A stretch of DNA of 64,000 bases from Gyrodactylus bullatarudis. Taxonomy: Eukaryota > Platyhelminthes > Monogenea > Gyrodactylidea > Gyrodactylidae. The stretch covers positions 112,316 to 176,315 of the forward strand of contig SSNU01000131.1 of assembly GCA_012064415.1 (NCBI GenBank), written 5' to 3'. A program made the position numbers and the translations under genes. Below the pieces are notes generated by a model. That model did no database searches. It was not told the origin of the DNA and saw only the letters and a program-made list of their open reading frames with translations. Position 1 is the first letter of the stretch, and each line of letters begins with the position of its first letter. Of the stretch, positions 24,801-34,236 are shown piece by piece.

Positions 24801-27800
24801 GGCTTGAGAAAGTTACCTGTCCCAAATATGACCCACTGGGGCTTGAAGGGTTAATTTTTTTCTTAAATCGGTAAAAGTGAATCTATAGATTATAATCAAC
24901 CTAGATTAGGTTACCAAAAAATCTTTTAAAAATTTTTATAAGCCTAGACTGAAAAGAAATTTAAATTCTTCTAAAAAATCATAAATTTTGAAATTCCTCA
25001 AGAATAGCTTTACAATTTCAAGTCAAACAATGTATATTATACATTGTAACTTTCCGTTTGTTTCCATCCAACTGGGGTCTTCTGCTGAGTATTTTTGATT
25101 CTCAGAAATAATTACAATGCTAGCTAGAAGCCCCAACCTTGTTAATGCAACCACATTGGGTCCTAAGAAATTAATAATTATTCTCATAGAGATTTCTAAA
25201 CTGAGGGAACCTTGCTAATTTCGACTCAATACTCTTTAAAATCACATTAGAGTAGAAAGAATTTCTTACTTCAAACTTTTCATTCTTTGTACCTTTATCG
25301 CATTTTATGCTGATAATTCGATTAAGATGATCTTCAATTTTTTTCAAAGCGTCTGATTTATCATCAAAAAACTTTTCCACAAAAACACCTCCTAGAAGAA
25401 ATATTGATTGCATTAAGATTTATCTGCAAATTATAAACAGTTAAACAAATTACCGATCAATTTACTGAAGGTAATGTAAGTAAGGAAGATGAGCTCTTCA
25501 AAATTGCACTTTTCAAGGATTATATCAAATATCTTGATCATCATAGGGCTCAGTTCTATGCGAGATAATTCAAATCCTATTTTCACTCCAATCAATAGGA
25601 TTACCGAGAGAATATTGATTATGATGTATTTCGAGCACTTTTCCGGTATTTCATTCAAATTTTTGACCAACACATCGAGAATTTCAAACAATTTGTTGGC
25701 CATTTCGCTCTAAAATTAAATGTTTAGAATGCACTGGTTTAGTCGAGCTTTTCATGTAATAGTGGATTTACCTGAATGTGTAATAGTGTTGCATCTGTGA
25801 GGAAGGTTTTTGTCGTAATTTTCAAAAACATGAGTGACTGATAAATGTGAACAATGGAAATATTTTTGCTTCTCATAAAAAGATTGAGCTCCTTGGAGTC
25901 TTCAATGATATTGTGAGAGTCAATATAACTCTCCTTGACGATTGTCTCAAAGTAGACACTTTTTACAAAACTACTTCCGTATATCATTCCAAATTTCTTG
26001 AACAACTTGAAGTAGCCCGTGAAGTTTTCCTCTAGAACTGATTCAAAATCCTCCAAATTCACTTTGGGAGAAGGAAAATATCTTTGTTATTAATTATTTT
26101 GCAATTCTTTTAAATTGATTCGTAGAATATGTGAATTTCTTATTAAAAACTACCGGTTGGTGCTCTTTCATAGAACTCCGATTGTAAATCTATAGAGTTC
26201 TCCTAACAAAACTCCCCTTGACAACGTATGAAATCATAGAATTTACAATCACATTTAGACTGAAAGATATTTAAAATATTTCTTTCGCCCCTTATTAAAA
26301 CGAAAATTTATTGAGCTACAAAAATATTTTTAATCCATAATAAGATAGCTTTTCACTGATGCTAACCAAAGTTACTTAACCTTCGCTTAATTTGAGTAGT
26401 ATCATGTCAGTATAAGAGTCAATGAAAACTTTGGATTTTTCTTAAATTTTGAAATTATCTCAGATCTAAGGTATTATAAGTTGATAGCAGATACTTTATA
26501 GTGACAGTAATGTTCTCGAGTTTTATCCAAAATCAAATTCATAGGAAAATTTATCAAAAGAATAATTATCGTAAGTCTATTCGAGTTTAATATCAAATTG
26601 GGGCAACTAAAAATTCTATAAAACTCACTGTGTAAGCTAGCAGGACGATGAGGGAATGTCGAGATATCATCAATTTGACTTTGAATTGATTCTTTGAAGC
26701 AGTTGAGACATTTTTTAATTATCATTTCCAAGCTTCCATTTGGACCCAATTTCATTGACAGCCATACGAGTGAGTTGAAAATTTTTTGAAAGATTCCTTC
26801 GTAATCAGTTTCGGAGCAAGATATAAATCTAAAATGAAATTCAAATCATTATCAAATTGGTCAAATCAAGATATACTTTAGTGATATTGAAATAAATTAT
26901 GTACAATAAACAAAAAAAGTTACTACCAATTGTATATTTATCCATAAGTAATACTCATTGAGTATATTCAGATTTTCGAATAATTCTGGACTATGATGGA
27001 ATATAAAATGGTGAATTCTGATTGGTTTTGAATTATTTCAAATGTGAATCATCTATTGAAGAAAATGCTTGAACCATTTAGTACTTAATGTCTGTAATAG
27101 GCTCTCAAAACGAGCAGAAAATCAATCTGTAAAGATTTGATATTGTTCGAACGAAGAAAGGACTTACTTTGACTTGTCAAGAAATGCAATCGAGTTAGAA
27201 ATGAAAAAACTCAGCAGTTTGTCTGAAGATTCAGTGAGACTATACAAGTTTGCCTTGATTGAACAAACATCATAGAATTTCTTCATTAGACTACCATTAC
27301 TGGGAAACAATCCGAAGGAAAAGTTATTCTCGAATATTGGAATGATAAATTTATCAACGCCCTTGAAAAATAAAGAATATATTATCACAATGTTTATTGA
27401 TTTCTGAAAATTATTGAATAATTAGAAATAATTCCGAAAATAGCTCATACTAAATTATATCTAAAGTTTTAGACTGAGGTCAATATTAAGTTTACTTTCA
27501 AGTATATTAAGTCTATTCAAATTTCTGTGTTTCAAGAGCACTGCATATTTATTTAAGCAAAGTAGAAAAGAGGCTATTCACGTAAATTGGATATTAATAA
27601 TCTATGAATACTTTATTATGAGAACTCAGCAGGTTTAAAGTTTTGAATCCCCTTTTATTCGTTAATGTATTTTATAGAGAATGGGGGATTATTCTTTGTT
27701 TCTTTTTCAGCTTTTAGGTAAAAATTTCAATTAAAATTACAGTAATTCGGAAAAACTAACACTAATTCCACTCATTGAATAAACAAATTTGATCAATTTT

Positions 27801-30800
27801 CCATTGAGTAGAAGACAGCAACAAAAATCTCTGACTTGAGCATTTTCAGATGTCTCGAGGGCCTTGGTGAATTCTTTTATGAAAAATTCCAAAGATCCTG
27901 GCGGTAAATTTGAATTTAAAACTGGCAACTCAAATTCCTCTGGACTGCCATCAACGCATTTGTTGAGCTGAAAAAGAATTTGATTGATTTAGTCATGTAA
28001 TAATTTTATAAATGCCAATGTTAACCAGTGAAGAAGGATCAATGGGAAAAGATTCAGGAATTTGAAACCAATCGCTGAGAATACCACCATTGTAGTTTTA
28101 ATAAATACAGTAATGATTTAATTAACAGAGAAATAAGATTAGAAAGAAAATACTAAACTTACATAACGAATTAGTTTGATGTACTCAACCATATCTGAGT
28201 TGAGAGTTAATTTGTCAATATCAATGAGCTGTTTGAGTGTGGGGAAGAAACGTTGGGAATAGGCAAGGCCATCATTTGAATTGTGGTATTTGAAAATCAC
28301 ACCATCTTCATCATCAGAATATTTAGTGAAAGAATGAAGGACTTGGTCCAATATCAACAACTGATTGCTGAAAATAAAGAAATCAAGACTTGAATGTTTG
28401 AATATACAATTAGTTCAAGAGAAAAGTTTTAAAAATCAAAAAAATTAGATTTTAACAGATTTATTGATGAGAGTTATGATTACTATTAGACAGAAAGGTA
28501 AAAAAAAAAAAGAAATAAACTGGCTAAACCCAAAAAAGGTAGATACGTTGAGATATTTGAGGAACGAGGTGAACAGACAGTCAAGTGTTGCTGAATTATT
28601 TTAAAGCAAGAAATATTTTTTTAGATTATAAAATATACTGGCTATATGTATTCAGAAGATTTTGAGAGGTAATTCAGCGATTTTTAATTTCATTTTATCA
28701 AAACAAAAAGGGTTTTTCCGCAAAATGTTTTGTTGTAAAACTAGAAGTAGGACGAGGAAAATCAAGAGTGAACCAATGAATAATGAATCAAAATAGCTCA
28801 GAGTTAATAATGAATAATTTAATATGTATTAATTAATGCGTACTTTTTTAAGAGATGATGATACTCCCTTAACCAATTGCGAGAATTTTGAAGCTGTTCA
28901 TCCATAGATTTGCCATAACTGGAGAGAGACCAGATTATCGGATCTTGTTTTTGAGCAATAAAATTCGATAGAATCTCCATAATAGAACAGGTTATTATTT
29001 CTGTATTCAACAAGGCTATTTGATCTCTTTTTGGCAAGTATTGGCGATAATCTAATTTCTAATACATGTATTGTTTTAAATTTTCACAGATCAATCAAGT
29101 TTAACTTAAAATAACTAATGAACTTTGATTTATCGAACTTTTATTTTTCGAGACTTTACCTTTTAAATTTCACTATGGAAGAGTTCACACGAGAATTATG
29201 AAAACAAAATTAACGTTATTTATTTTATCAAGAAGAATCGAAAATCCTCAAGATTTAATTTTAACATCGGGAAGTTGTTATTTTCAATGGTAGAGATTAC
29301 TTACAAGTAAATAAAACGTATTTTTCAAAAAATAAAATTTACGAATTAGTTTTGAATCATGATCAGATGGGATTAAAAACAGATTGAATACATTTTTATA
29401 ATAATATTATAATTTATCAAACTTTTTTAACATTAATATTCTTTTATTCGAATAAATAAATGACTCACAGAGGATTTTGGACAACTCAAATTTAAATTCT
29501 TCATTGTTGATTCTGTTCCGTAAATGCTTTGAGAAAATTTGAAAATACTTTTAAAATGATCTATCAGTGCAAAGGGATCATAGGCATTTTTATCACAATT
29601 TTCAGGAGGAGGAATCGCATCGAAAAACTGAAAATTTGAAAAAATCTTTTTTGGATGAGGTTCAGTAAACAGGCAACATGGTCCAGAATTTCGAACATTT
29701 TCATAACTTGTGTTAACAATGTCAGAGTGTACATTGAAATTTTCAATTGCTTTACTTCCCAGAAGCTAAAAAGGATTTATTAATAGATAATATAAATCTG
29801 GAAGAGCCTTAAGTTGTACTTACCTTGTAGCCGAAATGAGTGTCAATCCAATCGTTCAGCTGTCCAGACACAAGGTCAGATTCAAGAAGTTCGCGATGAT
29901 ATCTAATAAAATCTTCATTGTCTTCACACCAATCAGGAACATCCAGGTCTGGCATATCTTGATGAGTTGACTTGAATAGATTGGGATTATCATAGAAGTC
30001 TGGAATTGCTTCATCAGGGGAATTCTGATAGATGGAAATTAGATTTCTTGGAAATTCCAAAGGCTCGTAAACTGGTCTAACATTTGATGTCAGCTGTTCT
30101 TGCGTGGAAATCCTTGCTTTGTAAATAAAGTATGACATTGTGAGAGTTAAAATCTGAATATGGCTAGGATTGTAGAGTTTGTTTTTGTCAAATTTTTCAG
30201 AAATTTTATGGAACAAAAGAGAGGATTTAATCTTTTGAAGAGTAGCATCATCTTTTGCTAGACTGTTATAAATGGCTTTGCAAAAATCAAAGCCTTTATT
30301 CTGTACAAAATGGGAAAATTTCAAGTTTTCATTGATAAAATCTTTTTCTGAAAAGTCCGTGATCCATGGGAAAATAATGGGATATAAAGGATCAGTACGG
30401 CTGCGGTGGCAACGTTCATTTAATATCATCAAGTAATCATAATTTGATATTGACTTGGATATCCAATTCATAAATGGATAAGCGTGCTTCGTTAAAACAA
30501 GCTGTTTGTGATTATTCAACAAATTAAGAGAAGTTTCACAAAAATCGACTTCAATAATTAGATTCTTGGTATTGATTCGTATATTTTTAATGAGATTTTT
30601 CTCATATGAAAGATAAATAAGCTGGTTCAAAAGGTAATCAAAAATAAATGAATCCGACAAAAGTTTTGGATTATACAGACAAAATTTTTCAATTGCTATC
30701 GAACTAATATCCAATTTATCACATTTTTCCTCCAAAATTACCTTTGTATAAGTTTCATTTTTTGAATTAAGAACTGTAGAATGACGCCAATGGTTGATTA

Positions 30801-30843
30801 TCCAAGCATAAAGATGCTTTGAATGAGATATTGTATCATTCAT
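21896..30843 (-). CDS. WDR81: WDR81: BEACH-domain and WD40-repeat protein
   Basis: Eighteen exons (minus): 30843-29824, 29765-29469, 29058-28844, 28367-28185, 28074-28026, 27967-27761, 27361-27168, 26828-26629, 26061-25772, 25709-25454, 25391-25233, 25162-25029, 24442-24322, 24290-24040, 23348-23295, 23168-22859, 22368-22205 and 22144-21896, giving about 1450 aa (vertebrate WDR81 is about 1940). The BEACH domain spans residues 131-340, with YDYLMILNERC, FPWITDFS, YFIYKAR and HQDMPDLDVPDWC; GYKLLGSKA closes it across the exon 1/2 junction. The middle is helical and diverged. From residue 1069 a WD40 region carries KHTGPASGLALNP, VFNYHKNTL, SAYLWDINKD, YLYDSRISK and DIRNNK. WDR81 works with WDR91 on endosomal PI3P turnover, endosome maturation and aggrephagy. 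Intron 13 is only 31 nt. Exon 4 needs a weak donor 22 nt before a stronger one to keep frame. The exon 11/12 junction is the least certain. Confidence 0.9.
22443..22816. repeat. Foldback MITE in WDR81 intron 16
   Basis: Inverted arms of about 85 bp: TTGATATGAAGTTGGGAATC at the left and GATTCCCAACTTCAT at the right, each followed inward by the AAGATTTTTGGAATCC / GGATTCCAAAAAATCTT block. The outer end is shared with the copy at 54893-55625 and with the family at 37735-38400 (AATTGATATGAAG). Noncoding. Confidence 0.65.
23505..23960. repeat. Foldback repeat in WDR81 intron 14
   Basis: The block GTTGTCTTCTGGCTTGTATTGG ... CTACAGATAG has inverted partners at about 23660-23720 and 23880-23945 (CTATCTGTAGGAAAAGAA against TTCTTTTCCTACAGATAG). 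Another fragment (AACCAAGTAGTTCTTGAGGG, GGTAGCAAGCGAACAA) lies at 59955-60035. The short frames inside it are not gene-like. Confidence 0.6.
24291..24321 (-). other. 31-nt intron of WDR81
   Basis: Starts GTAAGT, ends CATTCAG. It joins the exon ending ...LLASF (phase 1) to the exon starting at HTGPASG. The unspliced frame runs into TAA inside it. The spliced product keeps the first WD40 blade intact. Confidence 0.8.
24560..24720. repeat. Two 18-bp perfect palindromes in a degenerate repeat
   Basis: CTTGTTACTAGTAACAAG occurs at 24609-24626 and 24698-24715, 89 bp apart, with further CTTGTTACT half-sites at 24573 and 24648 and repeated CAGTTAAACTTG and TCTCAAGA words. It lies in the WDR81 intron between exons 12 and 13. 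Function unknown. Confidence 0.7.
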
Positions 30844-30976
30844 ATAAAATCTGAACGTAAACAAGGAGAACTTAAAGAGAAATACAATATATTAATTAAC
30901 AAATTGTTGAAGAATTCATAAATTAACTTATTTTAAACATTTGCAGGTTCTATATAATCCCTTGTTTGAACTTTAA
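30844..30976. promoter_or_regulatory. Probable bidirectional promoter, WDR81 / JMJD4
   Basis: The two start codons (30843 minus, 30977 plus) are 133 bp apart and point away from each other. No TATA box is obvious. Shared promoter inferred from spacing. Confidence 0.6.
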
Positions 30977-32302
30977 ATGGATATAATTTACGAAAAAGAC
31001 TCAAAATTAATATTTAATGAGTAACTCGCCTAATAATTGATCAGATATTTTGAAAAGAATCAGTTTTTCCTTACTAGAGAGAACAATATTAAGAACTGGT
31101 ACATTTTTCAGCATGCCTTTACCAACGGAAATCTGAATGTTAACGAATTGTGTAAAATATCAAATCCTAAGGGATCTTTCAGAATTTTAAATTGTACATC
31201 CAAAGATTCTAAACTTCATGAGGAAAGTAAACTCTCATTATCGGTATACATTGATTATTGGAATTCTGGATGCCGTCGAGAAATTCTCTATCTTAAAGAC
31301 TGGCACTTTCTTGAGTATCATCACTACGAATGTCCTAAATATCTGAGTGCTGATTGGCTAAACGAGTTTTATGGTTTTCGGTGTGACAAAGAGGACGATT
31401 ATAAGTTTGTATACCTTGGTCCTTGTGGATCTTGGACACCTTTTCACAAGGATGTTTACTCATCCTTCAGTTGGTCTTGCAACCTATTTGGGACTAAAAG
31501 ATGGCTAATTTTTTATCCTGGAGAAGAAAAAAGAATTAAAAATCTATTTGATACCACCATGCTCTTGGATAAGAATAGTTTAGCTGAAAAAAATATAAAA
31601 TTTTTCGAGGTTATTCAAGAAAGTCTTGACATAGTGTTTGTTCCCTCCGGTTGGTACCATCAAGTGGAAAATCTTGTATGTTTTTTTTAATTTGATGGAA
31701 TTAAATTCTAGACTGATGTCTTATCATTGAATCATAATTGGTTTAATTCTGCCAATATTAAACTTGTCTGGGAATCAATAAAGGAATCTTTTATGCTTGT
31801 CAGAGAATCCCTACTTGACGTAGAAAATACACCTGGCTTCAACGACTCTGTCCAAAACTGTTTATATCATGATGCGGGAATAAACTATCGAGAGTTTATT
31901 GTCTTACTCATATACATATTCCTAACAAGAATCCCTTGGTTAACAAAAAAAGAGGTTTTGAACAGAATAAAATCCAGTTATTGTCATGGAATCTTTGAAG
32001 AGGATGAATCGAGGATTTTTTCCAATGAATTTTTCTTAACGGAAAAAACATTATTAGCTCAAATTGAAGAAAATTTTGGCGACAAAGAGCCCCCTATAAC
32101 TGACGGAAATTATCAAATCATGCATGACCCCGATATTGAAGAGTGGTTGAAAATTAAAGAATTTCACGCTTCCTATCAAATTATTAGTGTTGTGTTGAAT
32201 GATAAAAATTTCAAGGAATTATCATTTTTTCCCATCTATAGAAAAATTTCAAGATACTTCCCTCCGTGTACTATACATGCTGTTAATGTAAACAACAACT
32301 GA
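30977..32302 (+). CDS. JMJD4: JmjC-domain 2-oxoglutarate/Fe(II) lysyl hydroxylase JMJD4
   Basis: Exons 30977-31020, 31045-31675 and 31712-32302 give 421 aa, separated by introns of only 24 and 36 nt. The JmjC fold is clear: SADWLNEFYGF, YLGPCGSWTPFHKD (metal ligands His149 and Asp151), FGTKRW (Lys166, likely 2-oxoglutarate contact) and VFVPSGWYHQVEN (His220, third ligand), then SLNHNWFN across the second junction. JMJD4 in mammals hydroxylates a lysine of the translation release factor eRF1, so a cytosolic role in translation termination is expected. All catalytic residues are present and length fits the family. The start was chosen because the frame of exon 2 is closed by stops immediately upstream and holds no early Met. 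The short exon from 30977 restores the family's N-terminal alignment through the 24-nt intron. The gene ends 61 bp from the convergent BTB gene. Confidence 0.9.
31021..31044 (+). other. 24-nt intron of JMJD4
   Basis: Begins GTAACT, ends GATCAG, and contains CTAAT as a possible branch site. Unspliced, the frame meets TAA three times (31022, 31031 and 31034). Removal joins phase 2 to phase 2 and reads ...LIFNE-YFEKNQ... continuously. No other GT exists in the first exon. Confidence 0.65.
31676..31711 (+). other. 36-nt intron of JMJD4
   Basis: Begins GTATGT, ends AATTCTAG, with an in-frame TAA. Removal joins the third-ligand segment (WYHQVENL) directly to TDVLSLNHNWF, the conserved order in the family. 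Confidence 0.88.
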
Positions 32303-32363
32303 ATAATAATATACACATGTTATTCTAATTTTTATTATCCTTTTTGTTACTGAAACAAGGCCT
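32303..32363. other. Tail-to-tail gap, JMJD4 / BTB gene
   Basis: Only 61 bp separate the two stop codons. The sequence TTTTTATT near 32330-32338 reads AATAAA on the minus strand and would serve the BTB gene, so its 3' UTR is very short and the transcripts may overlap. Confidence 0.5.
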
Positions 32364-33416
32364 CTATACTGACATGGTAGCTAAACGGGATGAAATTTCA
32401 TTCAAAATATTCTCCTGAACTTCAGGTGTTTGTTTTTTCAAGTCCAAATTAATCCTAGATTGTAGTTGACAGCCATTCATGTCACTGAGATGCAATAGAG
32501 CAGCTGATTGCAAGTCCCTCAAATCATATTTTCTTGCCAAATGATAGACGAGAACACCGCAGCCACATTCTAACTCTTTGTATAGGAATTTTTCACATTT
32601 TCTCAAAATCTTTATTGTTTGGTATTCCTTGGCAATTTCCATGAGGCCTTCCACGTTATCCCTAGTTATCTTCAAGTCTCCATCAGGATAGACCATCTTG
32701 AGAAAGTTCAACACCTGATCATAATCAAAAGGCATTGAAATGACGCTTGAGGCATCTCCTTGGTTCAATGATTTCATATTCTTTATTCTCTCATAGAGAA
32801 TTGACGAGTTCATCGCCAAAACAGCCGAATGAGCAAATAGCCTTCGATGATTTGTATCGTTCGGCAACAAATTAACATCAGATAATGAATCGGGCGATGT
32901 GAAATCAGGCTGTCTGATACATTTTTTAGTTTGCAATGGATGCAGAGAACACGAAAAGAGGGGTTGCTTAAACCACAGTTGTGTAAGTTTTATTCGAATA
33001 TCAACTTTTTTAACATTACCTCCACTCGGACACCAACGGTCATTGATGGTTTTTGGTGTAATCTTTGAGGTTAACCATGAACTGCCCTCAAATTTGTGCA
33101 TTATTGACCAGTTCATACCAGCCAAATGAATGTTTATCTCGCTGTCAGCTCGTAGATACGTTGGTAAATCAAAAGCAATTCTTGGTTGGAACTGATTTTT
33201 GATGGTAGAATAAAAGAAAATGATCATTGAAAGTCCTGGAATTTTTGGATGAGATACTGTTATTTGAGCTGGTTGATCAGAAATATTGATCTCCCTAGAA
33301 CATTCGAATAATAGGTCTTTTTCATTTATGCTAAACTGACCACATTCTGTTCCTATATTATCCGTAAGAAAATGACCAAGAGAATCTATTTCAATCCTTT
33401 TATAAAAGCTTGTCAT
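32364..33416 (-). CDS. BTB/POZ-domain protein, single exon
   Basis: One uninterrupted frame of 350 aa with an ATG start at 33416. Residues 1-190 hold no domain I can name with certainty, although the beta-rich pattern, with AQITVSHPKIPGLSMIIFFY and SSWLTSK, is compatible with a MATH-like or other adaptor fold. The C-terminal half is BTB/POZ: RRLFAHSAVLAMNSSILYERI, then ISMPFDYDQVLNFLKMVYPDG and NVEGLMEIAKEYQTIKILRKCEKFL, followed by a BACK-like helical segment (LVYHLARKYDLRDLQSAALLHL). Such proteins often act as substrate adaptors for Cullin-3 ubiquitin ligases. That is a family inference and no partner can be read from sequence. Lack of introns is notable beside its spliced neighbours and would fit a retrocopy or an intron-poor family. 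It converges on JMJD4. Confidence 0.85.
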   Translation of the reverse strand: MTSFYKRIEIDSLGHFLTDNIGTECGQFSINEKDLLFECSREINISDQPAQITVSHPKIPGLSMIIFFYSTIKNQFQPRIAFDLPTYLRADSEINIHLAGMNWSIMHKFEGSSWLTSKITPKTINDRWCPSGGNVKKVDIRIKLTQLWFKQPLFSCSLHPLQTKKCIRQPDFTSPDSLSDVNLLPNDTNHRRLFAHSAVLAMNSSILYERIKNMKSLNQGDASSVISMPFDYDQVLNFLKMVYPDGDLKITRDNVEGLMEIAKEYQTIKILRKCEKFLYKELECGCGVLVYHLARKYDLRDLQSAALLHLSDMNGCQLQSRINLDLKKQTPEVQENILNEISSRLATMSV

Positions 33417-34236
33417 TCTCTTTTCTCGAGATTCTCAAAATTTCTTGTGTGTTGAAAAATTTTGAATGAAATTTCTTATCAAAGAATATCTTACTAATAC
33501 AATAGTAAGCTACTACTATATTTGATTTATCTGTATAAATAATTCACGTAAATTTTCAAATACGTCCGAAAATCCATTAAAAATCATATTTAAATTGAAG
33601 AAAAAGATATATAAACACCATCTTTTTCTTCAATTTTAATAAAAGTTTAAGGATAAAAGTTAAATTTAATCTCATTCATTTTAAGCATAATCTTCTCACT
33701 AATTTATTTTGATCATTTTAGTTCTTATTCAAGGTGTGGAAGCTTCAAGTTCAAGGTTTTTATGAATTTCAAATTTATTTCCTCATATAAACAATGTTTT
33801 CATGGATATATATTGTGATATGATACAGCATCTGCATATCAGATATTTGAATTGAAGATAGGTACATCTCATTGAATGATATTTACCAATAAATCAATAC
33901 TTTTCTTTGATTGGCTAACAATTTACTACTGATTTCATTCAATACATTTAAGGCTTGTACTTTACTGGTTTGTAGCCAATTAAAATTCCCAGAATTGAAC
34001 ATTGCAATAATACTATTAACAATGTTTTCCTGAACATGTATGTGAATATAAATTCATTGTATGCAAAATATGTAAATGCTAAACAAGGTAAATGATGAAA
34101 TCATGATTTTAATTTGGTAAAAAGTTTTTGTTCTATCTCCAGTAATTGCCAATTCAAGATGTTATACATATGTACATAAAAAATGGATATCTTTTTCTGC
34201 TAATCAAAAGAGTCAAACAGTCTTTTATTATTTATT
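33417..34236. other. Intergenic, nothing assigned
   Basis: AT-rich sequence between the BTB gene start and the TRPC gene stop. I see no coding exon, RNA gene or clear repeat. The BTB promoter must lie at its left side and the TRPC 3' UTR at its right. Confidence 0.55.

Noticed and set aside
28026..28163. A frameshift mutation disabling WDR81 between exons 4 and 5
   Set aside because: An upstream donor (GTACAT at 28184) keeps the frame, so no mutation needs to be assumed.
31021..31044. JMJD4 as a pseudogene because of in-frame stops near its start and at 31690
   Set aside because: Both interruptions are bounded by GT...AG, all catalytic residues are intact and the rest of the frame is open, so introns explain the data better.
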